NCBI GenBank assembly: GCA_024680695.1
Contig: JAILBW010000096.1
Span: forward strand, 1-32,100
DNA length: 32,100 nt
DNA from: Bacteroidaceae bacterium
GTDB taxonomy: Bacteria > Bacteroidota > Bacteroidia > Bacteroidales > Bacteroidaceae
Direction of reading: 5' to 3'
Below the pieces are notes generated by a model. The model was not told the origin of the DNA, ran no database searches, and worked only from the letters and a program-made list of their open reading frames with translations. The position numbers and the translations under genes were made by a program. Shown one piece after another: positions 15,640 through 23,671 of the stretch. The stretch's first letter is position 1, and each line of letters opens with the position of its first letter.

Positions 15640-16503
15640 ATGAACTTTGAACTGAAATCAGTGCTGGCCTGCGCAGTTCTGGCCATTGCCTTGCTGCCCG
15701 CGGCAGCACAACCGAAGTACAGCGGAACGCTGAGTGTAGAACGAAAGACGGAGGGCGACTCGCTCGACGCGCGCCGGGAGGAGAAGCAGTATGTGGATGC
15801 CTACCACGAGGCTGTGGACCACGAGCGCCATCCGGGCGGCTTCGACTTTAGCATATCGTTTTGGCTGAAGGACGAGAAACGGAGGCGTGGCGGGACTATG
15901 GAATGCTTCTCGGGCGGACTGGGCATCGGTTTCATCCATACGATGAATGCTCCGGACAATGTTTCCACCGCCATGGGGCGCAGCCTGGAGATCAACTGGG
16001 CCGATGCCATCGGGCTGGCCTACAACATTAACCCGAAGAATGCCTTTTCGCTGGGCATGGGCTTCCTGTGGCGCAACTATCGCATGACGGGACGCTACCG
16101 CTTCCTCGAGGCTGCAGATGGGACAATCAATGTGGCACCCTACCCTGCAGGGGCCAACCCGAAGTTCTCGCGCCTGCACACTATGCAGGTAACGCTGCCA
16201 CTGCGCTACATCCATCATTTCAACAAGAAAGTGGATTGCTCGATAGGCGCTGAGTTTGCCTTCAACGGCGGCATCAACAAACATACCCGCACGCTGAAGA
16301 CGCGCTACACGCTGGATGGGGAAAGGTACAAAGACATGCAGCGCGACGTACACATCAACTCGGCCAATGTCAATCTGGTGGCTAATCTTTCGTGGGACTG
16401 GATAGGCATCTATGCCCGCTATACTCCGACGAGTGCCTTCGACACGGACTATGGTCCCAAGTTCCAAAGCCTCTCCGTCGGCGTGATGCTGTTCGGGTTC
16501 TAA
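15640..16503 (+). CDS. Outer-membrane beta-barrel protein
   Basis: A 287-residue exported protein with a signal peptide (residues 1-23, ending AAAQ). The mature region has alternating hydrophobic and polar residues of amphipathic beta-strands (GGLGIGFIHT, NAFSLGMGFLWRNYRM, MQVTLPLRYIHHF, CSIGAEFAFNGGI, NVNLVANLSWDWIGIYARY) and ends in the C-terminal aromatic VGVMLFGF, as expected for assembly by the BAM complex. It resembles the PorT-like / OmpA-barrel group. It is the last gene of the ECF sigma operon and is probably a target or sensor partner of that regulon. Substrate or transport role unknown. Confidence 0.85.
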   Translation: MNFELKSVLACAVLAIALLPAAAQPKYSGTLSVERKTEGDSLDARREEKQYVDAYHEAVDHERHPGGFDFSISFWLKDEKRRRGGTMECFSGGLGIGFIHTMNAPDNVSTAMGRSLEINWADAIGLAYNINPKNAFSLGMGFLWRNYRMTGRYRFLEAADGTINVAPYPAGANPKFSRLHTMQVTLPLRYIHHFNKKVDCSIGAEFAFNGGINKHTRTLKTRYTLDGERYKDMQRDVHINSANVNLVANLSWDWIGIYARYTPTSAFDTDYGPKFQSLSVGVMLFGF

Positions 16504-16615
16504 CCCGGCGAACGTTTCAAATCCTAAATGAAAAGGCTGCGAGTAAGCGGGAGCAGAGCCAAATCACATTTGAGCTATGTCGAGTGGAAGCAGGTTAGAA
16601 CATAGTTCAAATACA

Positions 16616-16639
16616 ATTTGCAAAATGCAAAATGCAAAA
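16616..16639 (+). repeat. (TGCAAAA)n 7-bp repeat run
   Basis: ATT followed by TGCAAAA in three consecutive 7-bp units. The same run occurs inverted at 16859-16882 and direct at 24791-24812 and 31791-31814. Confidence 0.85.
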
Positions 16640-16758
16640 CCTGTTGTCCTTAATCTTCTGCGACCAGCGAAGCAGCATAGCCGAGCGGAATGGATTACAC
16701 TTTGAACCTGAGGTGGTTGAATACCATTTGTCTTAACCCTGGCGAGGATTGAATTACT

Positions 16759-16836
16759 GCTTGCTGCCGCGGGAGCCGTTGCTTGCTGTCGCGGAAGCTC
16801 CTGCTTGCTGTCGCGGAAACTCCTGCTTGCTGTTGT
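16759..16836 (+). repeat. 22-bp-period repeat array B
   Basis: Four units start at 16759, 16781, 16803 and 16825 (exact 22-bp period). Cores read GCTTGCTGCCGC, GCTTGCTGTCGC, GCTTGCTGTCGC and GCTTGCTGTTGT; spacers are gggagccgtt, ggaagctcct and ggaaactcct. All units are preceded by two pyrimidines. It lies between the arms of the site B palindrome. Confidence 0.92.
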
Positions 16837-16858
16837 ATTTTTGTTCGCTACCCGCACT

Positions 16859-16882
16859 TTTTGCATTTTGCATTTTGCAAAT
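16859..16882 (-). repeat. (TGCAAAA)n 7-bp repeat run, inverted copy
   Basis: Minus-strand copy of the run at 16616-16639, forming the inner part of the site B inverted repeat. Confidence 0.85.
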
Positions 16883-17010
16883 AGCATTTGAACTATGTTC
16901 GAGTGTCTTCCACTCGGGAAAGTTCATGCAAGCATGACTTTCCTCTCGCTTACTCGCAGCCTTCGCAAATGGATACTGAATGCAATCGTTCATTCCATCC
17001 TTCGAAATGC

Positions 17011-18912
17011 CTATCTCTTCCAGAGGAAACGATAGTTGAAGCGGCGGTTGGGGGCAGTGTCGCCTGTGGTACAGAGACTGATGGTGGAGCGTAGGTTGCG
17101 CGGATTGTCGGCCCACTTGAAGTCCAGGGCGATGAAGTTGCCCTTGGCTCCGATTAACTTGCGCGGTACGGCGACCTCGAAATTGCTGCCGCTGACGGCA
17201 TACTGGAGTTCGGCCTCTTGGACCCACTGCCCGTATTGGGCATCGTAGCGCATGAGGGTGGTGCGGTCGGCGGAGAGTACTCGGTTGTTGATCAGGTAGT
17301 CGTATCCCTCCCAGCCGGTGGCGGCATTCTGGTCGGCATCAATGAGGAGAAGCATCCAGTGGGGGTCGGTGCTGGGGGTAAGGGGCTTGTCCGTCTGGGC
17401 ATAGAAGTAGAGGCGGTCGCGGTCCACCGCCACTCGAGAGAGGATGATGTCGTTGCGTCCGCTCTCGTCGCGGTAGTGTAGGTCGCCATAGCCGTCGTGG
17501 TCGCGATGGACGATGTCGCCCCGCGTATCCTCGTAGGTCACAAAGTCTGCATCGGCCCACTTGGCGGCATCGGCATTTACGGGGCCTCCATGCAGACCGT
17601 GGTTCACGGGGATGGGATGGACACCCTTGTAACGGCGTATGTTCTCCACCATCTGCATGTAGTAGTTGTCGGTCCATCCTCCCTTCATGGGGGCGATGCT
17701 GCGGTTGAACTCAGCATTGTATTGGTCCACGAAATAGAAGGGGTTCTCACGGCCAAGGAAGGTGGTGGGTCCAGGCAGCTGCCCTGAGGGGTCGATGCCG
17801 CTCTTGTACTTGCCGGCGGTCCATTCGTTCCAGTCGTTCAGATAGATGAATTCGGGGTCCACGCTTAGCGCCTCGTCCCAGCGGTCTTGGAAGTAGATGC
17901 CGTAGGCCGTGGGGTTGTCCACCGTCCGTCCCAGCCAGGGCACATAGGTGGGTTCGGGCATGTCGTGGTCGTTGAGCTTGGGCTGACCAGTCTGCAGGCG
18001 CCAGCTCTTGCCGACAATGCTCACTGGATGCTGTGCCGGCGTGACGGCCATCTCCTCGAGGTGTCCGTCGTGGCGCGAGGCGCGCTGGGAGGGCGTCATG
18101 CTGCCCACATTGGGATCGTGCATGTCGTAGCCGAAGCTCCAGTTGTCCTCGGTGCCCACGAAGCGCTCGCCTGCCCATTTGTAGTAGCCCCACCACATAT
18201 TGCGAAGGGTGAAGAACTGCTTCACCTCGGGCGAATAGTCGTTCTTGTCCATGCCACCGCCTGTGTGGTTGGCATCTACGTCGGGCTTCGCATTGTAGAG
18301 CAACAGCGGCTTGCCGTACCACTGGAACCAAAGATCTTCGTAGCGACGCGGCTTGTAGTAGCGGTCGTAGAGCTGCTGGACCACCCACGTCGTGGGACCG
18401 TTGAAGGCCCAGAAGCAGAACTGCGGCACCCGATTGCCCTGTGCCTTCATCTCGGTCATGGTCTGGAACAGGGCCTCCCACTCGTCCCAGTAGTGCACGG
18501 CATTCGTCACGTCGAGGATGAGTACATCGACACCAGCATCGGCCAACATCATCAGGTCGTGGCGGATGACGTAGCGGTCTTGCGAGAGGAAGTAGCCGTA
18601 TTCGGGCTCGCCCCAGTGGTAAGTGCCTGCGGTCCATGCTGGACTGTCGTTGTTCATGCGGGCATTGGGATCCTGCCGGAGGACTCGCGTCACGTCGGCA
18701 CGATAAGGCTGTCCGTTGTGCAGACCTGGGGTGTGCCAAGTGATATAGAAAATGCCAACAGTGCGTTGTCGGTCGGTCTTGAGCGGTGCTTCATCGGCTG
18801 TGGGGGTGGTGCGTCCCAGCGCATCGGTGGCCACCCAGGTGTCCGCATTCTGTGCCAACGACGTAATGCCTAAGCACAGCGTAGCGAGGATTGATACAAT
18901 ATTGCGTTTCAT
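17011..18912 (-). CDS. Secreted glycoside hydrolase of the GH71/GH99-like group with C-terminal CBM9-like domain
   Basis: A 633-residue exported protein with a signal peptide (residues 1-20). The N-terminal two-thirds resembles the GH99/GH71-like TIM-barrel family: it opens with RTVGIFYITWHT, continues with HDLMMLADAGVDVLILDVTNA and a WYGKPLLLYNAKPD block, and contains EFIYLNDWNEW with acidic residues typical of the active-site cleft. Characterised relatives cut alpha-mannan or alpha-1,3-glucan linkages; the substrate here is unknown. The last 160 or so residues (TYEDTRGDIVHRDHDGYGD onwards, with MLLLIDADQNAATGWEGYDYLIN) match a CBM9-like carbohydrate-binding fold. It is the third gene of a minus-strand run after the sugar kinase and nhaA, 63 bp behind nhaA, so it is probably co-transcribed with them. 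Family call good, specificity open. Confidence 0.85.
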   Translation of the reverse strand: MKRNIVSILATLCLGITSLAQNADTWVATDALGRTTPTADEAPLKTDRQRTVGIFYITWHTPGLHNGQPYRADVTRVLRQDPNARMNNDSPAWTAGTYHWGEPEYGYFLSQDRYVIRHDLMMLADAGVDVLILDVTNAVHYWDEWEALFQTMTEMKAQGNRVPQFCFWAFNGPTTWVVQQLYDRYYKPRRYEDLWFQWYGKPLLLYNAKPDVDANHTGGGMDKNDYSPEVKQFFTLRNMWWGYYKWAGERFVGTEDNWSFGYDMHDPNVGSMTPSQRASRHDGHLEEMAVTPAQHPVSIVGKSWRLQTGQPKLNDHDMPEPTYVPWLGRTVDNPTAYGIYFQDRWDEALSVDPEFIYLNDWNEWTAGKYKSGIDPSGQLPGPTTFLGRENPFYFVDQYNAEFNRSIAPMKGGWTDNYYMQMVENIRRYKGVHPIPVNHGLHGGPVNADAAKWADADFVTYEDTRGDIVHRDHDGYGDLHYRDESGRNDIILSRVAVDRDRLYFYAQTDKPLTPSTDPHWMLLLIDADQNAATGWEGYDYLINNRVLSADRTTLMRYDAQYGQWVQEAELQYAVSGSNFEVAVPRKLIGAKGNFIALDFKWADNPRNLRSTISLCTTGDTAPNRRFNYRFLWKR

Positions 18913-18924
18913 CCGTGTCTATTT

Positions 18925-18968
18925 TTCACTCTTAATTCTTCACTCTTAATTCTTCACATTTTCACTCT
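18925..18968. repeat. 14-bp TTCACTCTTAATTC tandem repeats
   Basis: Two perfect copies (18925-18938 and 18939-18952) followed by degenerate TTCACATT and TTCACTCTTACC units fill the short gap between nhaA and the glycosidase gene. No promoter consensus is seen here. Confidence 0.7.
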
Positions 18969-18975
18969 TACCATT

Positions 18976-20385
18976 TTACTCTTCCGCCTTGGGCAGGGTA
19001 ACGTGGAGCATGAGGCAACCGGACAGGGCTGAGGCTACCGATCCGCATAGGATGCCCAGCTTGGCGTCGTTCAGGAGCAGGAGATGATCGGGACTGTCGT
19101 AGGAAAGGTTGGCCATGAACATCGATACGGTGAAGCCGATGCCGCAGAGCATGCAGATACTGGCCAGAATCGGCCATGTACCGCCCTTGGGCATCTGGAT
19201 GACGCGCAGTTTGATGAAGAGCCAAGTAAAACTGAATACGCCGCTCAGTTTGCCAAGGAACAGACCCAGGAAGACGGCCAGTCCCACGCCGCTAAAGAGA
19301 TTCTCCAATGACATTCCAGAGAAGCAGACGCCTGCGTTGGCGAAGGCAAAAATGGGCAGAATGTAGAAATTCACCGGCACTTTCAGGATGTCCTCAATGT
19401 CCTGAAGCGGACTGATGAGCTGGTCGCTGGCACTCTCAATTCGTTTCAGGGTCGAGATCTCCTTTTCGCTAAGGATGACGGGCTTGTTGCGGTCGGCTTT
19501 TGATACTACAGTCTCGGGGAAACAATTGATGGCATGGCGAATGCGCTCTATGTAGTACTTCGTGCCGCGCGGCAGGTTGGCTGGCACGCAGAAGGCCAGT
19601 GCCACACCGGCTATCGTGGCGTGAATGCCGCTGTTGAGCATGCAGAACCACAGGATGATACCCACGGTGAAGTAGAATGCCTTTGTGCGCACCTGTCGCC
19701 AGTTGCCAATGAGCAGGACGATAATGCACACTGCCGCTATGGCCAGGTAGGTCCACGAAAGTTCCTCCGTATAGCGGACGGCGATGACAAGGATACCGCC
19801 CAGGTCATCGGCTACCGCCAGCGTGGCAAGGAATACCTTAAGCCCGATGGGGACGCGCTTCGAGAATACGGACAGAACGCCGAGCGAGAAGGCGATGTCG
19901 GTGGCCATCGGGATAGCCATGCCGCGCTGCATGGCGGGATCGGCCGGACAAAGCAGATGGAAGACGACAACGGGCACAATCATTCCGCCGCATGCGCCGA
20001 TGACGGGTGCCAGTGCCTTCTTCACACTCGAGAGCTCACCGCACAGCATTTCGCGCTTTATTTCCAAACCGACGCTTAGGAAAAAGATAGCCATCAGATA
20101 GTCGTTGATAAACATCCCCAGCGACATGGCATGCCCACCATGGCTGAAGAGGTTTAATGGCCCGATGCTCAGGCTCACTGGCTGTTGCCATATCTGGGCA
20201 TAGGCATCGCCCCACGGACTGTTGGCTACGATGAGTGCCAGCACCGTGGCTATAATCAGGAGCACGCTGGCGCTGATGTATCGGCGCAGCAGGCTCACAA
20301 AGGAATAGCTGACATTGTTTGGTATATGCTCTCCCCACTCGTTTTTCGTCGGAGAGGTTGCTTGCTGCTTGTTCTCTGTGTCCAT
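18976..20385 (-). CDS. nhaA: Na+/H+ antiporter NhaA
   Basis: NhaA exchanges internal Na+ (or Li+) for external protons across the inner membrane. The 469-residue protein has about twelve hydrophobic segments. The ion-binding acidic residues are present: Asp163 in ATDIAFSLG and the Asp193-Asp194 pair in AVADDLGG, corresponding to Asp133 and Asp163-Asp164 of the E. coli protein. A hydrophilic loop around residues 285-345 (VVSKADRNKPVILSEKEISTLKRIE and so on) is longer than in the enterobacterial protein, as in other Bacteroidota NhaA. It follows the sugar kinase after 19 bp and precedes the glycosidase, all on the minus strand, so it probably shares their transcript. Placement beside glycan genes may reflect Na+-coupled nutrient uptake, but this is speculation. 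Confidence 0.96.
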   Translation of the reverse strand: MDTENKQQATSPTKNEWGEHIPNNVSYSFVSLLRRYISASVLLIIATVLALIVANSPWGDAYAQIWQQPVSLSIGPLNLFSHGGHAMSLGMFINDYLMAIFFLSVGLEIKREMLCGELSSVKKALAPVIGACGGMIVPVVVFHLLCPADPAMQRGMAIPMATDIAFSLGVLSVFSKRVPIGLKVFLATLAVADDLGGILVIAVRYTEELSWTYLAIAAVCIIVLLIGNWRQVRTKAFYFTVGIILWFCMLNSGIHATIAGVALAFCVPANLPRGTKYYIERIRHAINCFPETVVSKADRNKPVILSEKEISTLKRIESASDQLISPLQDIEDILKVPVNFYILPIFAFANAGVCFSGMSLENLFSGVGLAVFLGLFLGKLSGVFSFTWLFIKLRVIQMPKGGTWPILASICMLCGIGFTVSMFMANLSYDSPDHLLLLNDAKLGILCGSVASALSGCLMLHVTLPKAEE

Positions 20386-20404
20386 ATTGTCAGTGTTAAT
20401 ATTG

Positions 20405-21565
20405 TTATTTCCTGGCTATCCACTCGGCGCCTGTAGCCCGATGTGCCGTGGTGGACGAATCACCTCCTGCCATTACATTTTGGATAAAGGCTTCCATCTC
20501 TTCGTAGTGCTGCTCGATGCTCAGCAGAAGGTGGAACTGGTTGTTGGCGCGCACAAAGTTGTGGGTGGGATACTGGCACTTCCAGTACTTGTCGCCGCTG
20601 AGGTAGTCCCACAGGAAACGTACGCTCTGCATATAGGGGAAGAGGGCTGTGGCATAGGGCAGGTTCTCCACCTCGACAGGGAGTAGGAATCCTCCGGCAC
20701 TGCGCAGGTAGCCTTCGGTGAAAGCTTTGAAAATATCCATGCGGAAGGCTACTCGATCCATGTCGGGACAGTCCTCAGCCACCATGTTGGCAGCAGTGCG
20801 CAAGAAGTCGCCGAAGTCGGAGAAGATGAAGTTGGGCATCACGGTGTCGAGGTCGATGACGCAGAGCACCTGATCGTTCTCGTCGAAAAGCATGTTGTTC
20901 ACCTTTGTGTCGCAATGGCAAACACGCTTGGGCAGGATGTTCTCGCGCCCCATGCGTTCAGCCTTGCACATATCGACAGACCGTGACTCTATCTCTCGCA
21001 ACATGGCTTGCACCTCGGGCTCAGCCACGCGCCCCACGGGATCGGCCTTTACCACTTCGCGAAGCTGGCGGAGGCGGAACTCCATGTTGTGGAAGTCCTT
21101 GATCGTTTCGCCCAGAGGTACGGCGATGTCGGCCAGCATAGCCTGGAAGTTGCCGAAGGCCAGACCTGCAGCGCGGCTGCTGTCGGGATCGACGGCCTGC
21201 TTGGTCACCGTGCGTGGAATGAAGATCATCAGGCGCCAATAGTTGCCGTCCACCACGGTGTAGAGACGTTGCGCATCCTCTTTCAGGCGGATGAAGGTGA
21301 GCACCCGTCGATCGATGTCGTCAGCGCCCTGCTCCTCCAGTTTGTGGCGGATGTGGCCGGTGACGGCAGCGATGTTGCGCATAACCATATCCACATCGGG
21401 GAATACATGGTGGTTGATACGTTGCAACACATAGTCGGGGCAGTCTGCCTCGGCCGTCTTTACGAGATAGGTGTCGTTGATAAGTCCTGCGCCCAGAGGA
21501 GCGATGTCGGTGACGGTGCCCGTCACGTCGAATTGTGAAACGATTGTGTTCAGTTCGGGATTCAT
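20405..21565 (-). CDS. APH-family small-molecule kinase, NahK-like sugar kinase candidate
   Basis: A 386-residue cytosolic kinase of the aminoglycoside phosphotransferase (APH/choline kinase) superfamily. The Gly-rich loop is GAGLINDTYLV (residues 25-35), the catalytic loop is H217-C-D219 followed by Asn224 (HCDTKVNNML) and the metal site is D238-L-D240 (VIDLDTVMPN). The overall layout resembles N-acetylhexosamine 1-kinase of gut bacteria, which phosphorylates GlcNAc/GalNAc at C1; the substrate here is an inference. The start is placed at the ATG at 21565, because the longer TTG frame (to 21613) would begin inside the -7 promoter element. Co-directional nhaA and a secreted glycosidase follow with short gaps. 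A kinase for another sugar or an alcohol remains possible. Confidence 0.82.
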   Translation of the reverse strand: MNPELNTIVSQFDVTGTVTDIAPLGAGLINDTYLVKTAEADCPDYVLQRINHHVFPDVDMVMRNIAAVTGHIRHKLEEQGADDIDRRVLTFIRLKEDAQRLYTVVDGNYWRLMIFIPRTVTKQAVDPDSSRAAGLAFGNFQAMLADIAVPLGETIKDFHNMEFRLRQLREVVKADPVGRVAEPEVQAMLREIESRSVDMCKAERMGRENILPKRVCHCDTKVNNMLFDENDQVLCVIDLDTVMPNFIFSDFGDFLRTAANMVAEDCPDMDRVAFRMDIFKAFTEGYLRSAGGFLLPVEVENLPYATALFPYMQSVRFLWDYLSGDKYWKCQYPTHNFVRANNQFHLLLSIEQHYEEMEAFIQNVMAGGDSSTTAHRATGAEWIARK

Positions 21566-21610
21566 AGGTCTTTGGGTGTTATATGGCGCTTTATGCGGTT
21601 GAATCTTCGG

Positions 21611-21642
21611 CAAAGGTACAAATAAGCATGCGAAAAGCCAAA
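21611..21642 (-). promoter_or_regulatory. Promoter for the kinase-nhaA-glycosidase operon
   Basis: The minus strand reads TTTG (complement of 21639-21642), 20 bp, TACCTTTG (complement of 21611-21618). Both elements match the Bacteroidota consensus. Transcription would begin near 21604, giving a leader of about 40 nt to the ATG at 21565. Confidence 0.8.
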
Positions 21643-21681
21643 TTTTGAGGCTGCGAACTCAAAGAAATACTTTCTCTAAGG

Positions 21682-22794
21682 TCACTTCTGAGGGATTATT
21701 CCTGTAATTCCGCTTCGCAGGAAGGAGCCTTTACCCAATTCCGTAGTAGGGGTCAAAGTGCGAAACCAGCCGTTGCTCACTCCGCTCCAGCCAAGGTTGA
21801 AGTGCAGGAACTCGTCGAATACGCCATCGGCCACGAATATGTGGCTGTTGTCGCACAGGATGCATGGCCGCCCCTCGCCTACTTCGCGCCGGATGGCATC
21901 GACAAATTCCCCTTCGCTTCCTTTGCTTCGGAGGCGCACACTGTCGGAGTACAGAAAATTCTTCTTTAGTGCGTCGGGATAATAACGCATTTGTGTGTTA
22001 GTATTGTTGGGACCATACTTCGAGTGAAGGGCGATTCCGCACATTTTTATAAGCGGGTCAATGGTAAGGCTGTCGCGATCCTTCCATTTGTAATAGTCCT
22101 TCATCTGGCTCCAGTTGATGGCGTTGCCCTCCAATGTTGTATTTACGTGGTGACCATCGTCGGTGTCGTAATCGACGGTGCCGCGGGCCACATTCGGATA
22201 GCGATAGAAATACATCACCTGGGCCATCGCGACGGCACCGCAGCCACTAATCCATGTCTCTGGCTGCCATTCGAACAGACCATTCACCCCGAACTGCCTC
22301 CATGCGATGTTGCGCAGCAGGGGTGTGATGCGTTCCGAGGGAACTTCGGTCTTTAGCGAAGACTCGGGCGGAATAGTACCTTGATCCATCTTTATGAGGA
22401 TGCTGTCGTACTTCTCTATCATTTTCATAAAAGGTTGAGGCTGCGATACCGAGCCATAGCGTCCCCCGATTGTGAATGCCAGCATGCGTTCCTTTACGTA
22501 ACGGGCATAAGGTTCCCGTACGACAAGGAAAAACTTCGTTCCCATCTCGTCGTGCAGAAAGGCTAAGCGTTCGGTGACGGCATCGCCCCGAAGACCAAGC
22601 AGAATCTGACTCGAGCCTCGCTCGCGCACGAAGTCTTGGGTGTAATGGGTGATTTCCTGCTGTTCGTTCTGCGGAATTTTTGTCCATTCCGTTTTTGGCG
22701 ATGCCTGCTCCGACTTTATTCTTTTTTTCTTATCGGCTTGAACATGCGTGCAGTACACAAAGCATAACAGGCATAGAATGGCCATTCGTCTCAT
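21682..22794 (-). CDS. C10 family cysteine protease (streptopain/interpain-like), exported
   Basis: A 370-residue exported protein with a signal peptide (residues 1-20). After a pro-region (about 45-160) the mature enzyme shows the C10 catalytic cysteine in SGCGAVAMAQVMYFYRYP (Cys185) and the catalytic His in NSHIFVADG (His318), then FNLGWSGVSNGWF (332-344), which carries the Trp (Trp336) seen near the active site of the family. C10 peptidases include streptopain and interpain A of Prevotella intermedia and are secreted endopeptidases, often zymogens. The chain ends soon after the catalytic core, with no C-terminal sorting domain. The usual HVNWGWGG sequence reads HFNLGWSG, a mild divergence. 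Upstream on the same strand, 98 bp away, is an uncharacterised membrane protein. Confidence 0.9.
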   Translation of the reverse strand: MRRMAILCLLCFVYCTHVQADKKKRIKSEQASPKTEWTKIPQNEQQEITHYTQDFVRERGSSQILLGLRGDAVTERLAFLHDEMGTKFFLVVREPYARYVKERMLAFTIGGRYGSVSQPQPFMKMIEKYDSILIKMDQGTIPPESSLKTEVPSERITPLLRNIAWRQFGVNGLFEWQPETWISGCGAVAMAQVMYFYRYPNVARGTVDYDTDDGHHVNTTLEGNAINWSQMKDYYKWKDRDSLTIDPLIKMCGIALHSKYGPNNTNTQMRYYPDALKKNFLYSDSVRLRSKGSEGEFVDAIRREVGEGRPCILCDNSHIFVADGVFDEFLHFNLGWSGVSNGWFRTLTPTTELGKGSFLRSGITGIIPQK

Positions 22795-22892
22795 TGTGCT
22801 CGTTTCATTATGCGGGGGTTCATTATTTTTCGTGTTCGTTGATGCTGAGGGAGATGAGCTGGTTGGTGCTGCTTAGTATGCCGAATCTCCCT

Positions 22893-23618
22893 TCACCTCA
22901 TCCATCCTTCCATGGCATACACTTTCTCCAGCAGTTTTTGCTCCTTGCCGCTCCGGGGATGATGCCACACCTCGACCCGCACAGCGTAGTAGTCGCCCCA
23001 GTCGCCCTCGTAGATGGTGAATCGCTGGCGGTCCACGATGCGGGAGAACGTCTCGGATGCCTCCACCGGGCAGCGGCTGGCCTTTCGCAGACGCCGCTTG
23101 GAGAGGGCGATGTTCTCCGTCACTTCGTAGCAGCGTAGGAACACTTCGCCTGCAAGGAGCGGGGGAGCGTAGAGTGTGTATTCGTAGATGCCGCCCTGTG
23201 AGCCTCGGTAAATCTGTAGCCAGCTGGCGGTGTCGGCAGGACTCGGCTCTTGGGTCAGGATACTGTCGGCGGGTAACACGTTTTCGTACGCCAGCCCCTC
23301 GGGTATCGGATGGTCAATGCCGAAGCGGGTGGGAGCCGACTGCGCCGCCATGCCGATGGATACGACCGTGAAGGCCATCACGGCACCAGGGATGAGTGAC
23401 AGCAGGAACTGGACAAACTTGTCTTGCCGCAGCAGGTTCACCTGAGCTACGATGTAGAGAAACAGCAGCAGGAAGTAGGCGTCGCTCCATAGGCCCTCCT
23501 CTGTCGAGTAGTACCCGGACATCAGATGGAAGATGCGGTAGGCACAGTACACGAAGAGCGGTGGTATCATGAACCAAAGGCGAGTGATCCACTGCAAGGC
23601 CAGACGGAGGTATTTCAT
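22893..23618 (-). CDS. Uncharacterised integral membrane protein
   Basis: A 241-residue protein I do not recognise. It has three hydrophobic segments near residues 10-32, 45-62 and 68-92, followed by a soluble C-terminal half of about 145 residues (TRFGIDHPIPEGLAYENVLP onwards) that has mixed alpha/beta character and two cysteines and probably lies outside the cytoplasm. It sits between a secreted C10 protease and a secreted esterase on the same strand, with gaps of 98 and 53 bp, so it may share transcription with them. Coding character is supported by the overall composition and by the charged, ordered C-terminus. No function is proposed. Confidence 0.75.
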   Translation of the reverse strand: MKYLRLALQWITRLWFMIPPLFVYCAYRIFHLMSGYYSTEEGLWSDAYFLLLFLYIVAQVNLLRQDKFVQFLLSLIPGAVMAFTVVSIGMAAQSAPTRFGIDHPIPEGLAYENVLPADSILTQEPSPADTASWLQIYRGSQGGIYEYTLYAPPLLAGEVFLRCYEVTENIALSKRRLRKASRCPVEASETFSRIVDRQRFTIYEGDWGDYYAVRVEVWHHPRSGKEQKLLEKVYAMEGWMR

Positions 23619-23671
23619 AGACTACAATTAATGATGGGCAAAGTCGGTTGTCTGCGCAGCCAAATGGCAAG

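Larger units (their letters stand above)
16535..16961. repeat. 427-bp palindromic repeat composite (site B)
   Basis: Two oppositely oriented arms of about 105 bp enclose the 22-bp array. Left arm order: GGCTGCGAGTAAGCG (16535-16549), a stem-loop (16557-16576), CGAGTGGAAG (16581-16590), GAACATAGTTCAAAT (16598-16612), a (TGCAAAA)n run (16616-16639). The right arm has the same blocks inverted: (TTTTGCA)n (16859-16882), ATTTGAACTATGTTC (16886-16900), CTTCCACTCG (16908-16917), a stem-loop (16917-16943), CGCTTACTCGCAGCC (16947-16961). The sequences between matched blocks differ. It fills the gap between convergent genes; no gene lies inside. Confidence 0.88.

Noticed and set aside
16535..16961. Insertion sequence or MITE with terminal inverted repeats
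   Set aside because: The inverted blocks are discontinuous and the boundaries show no evident target duplication; a modular palindrome fits better, though a degraded MITE cannot be fully excluded.
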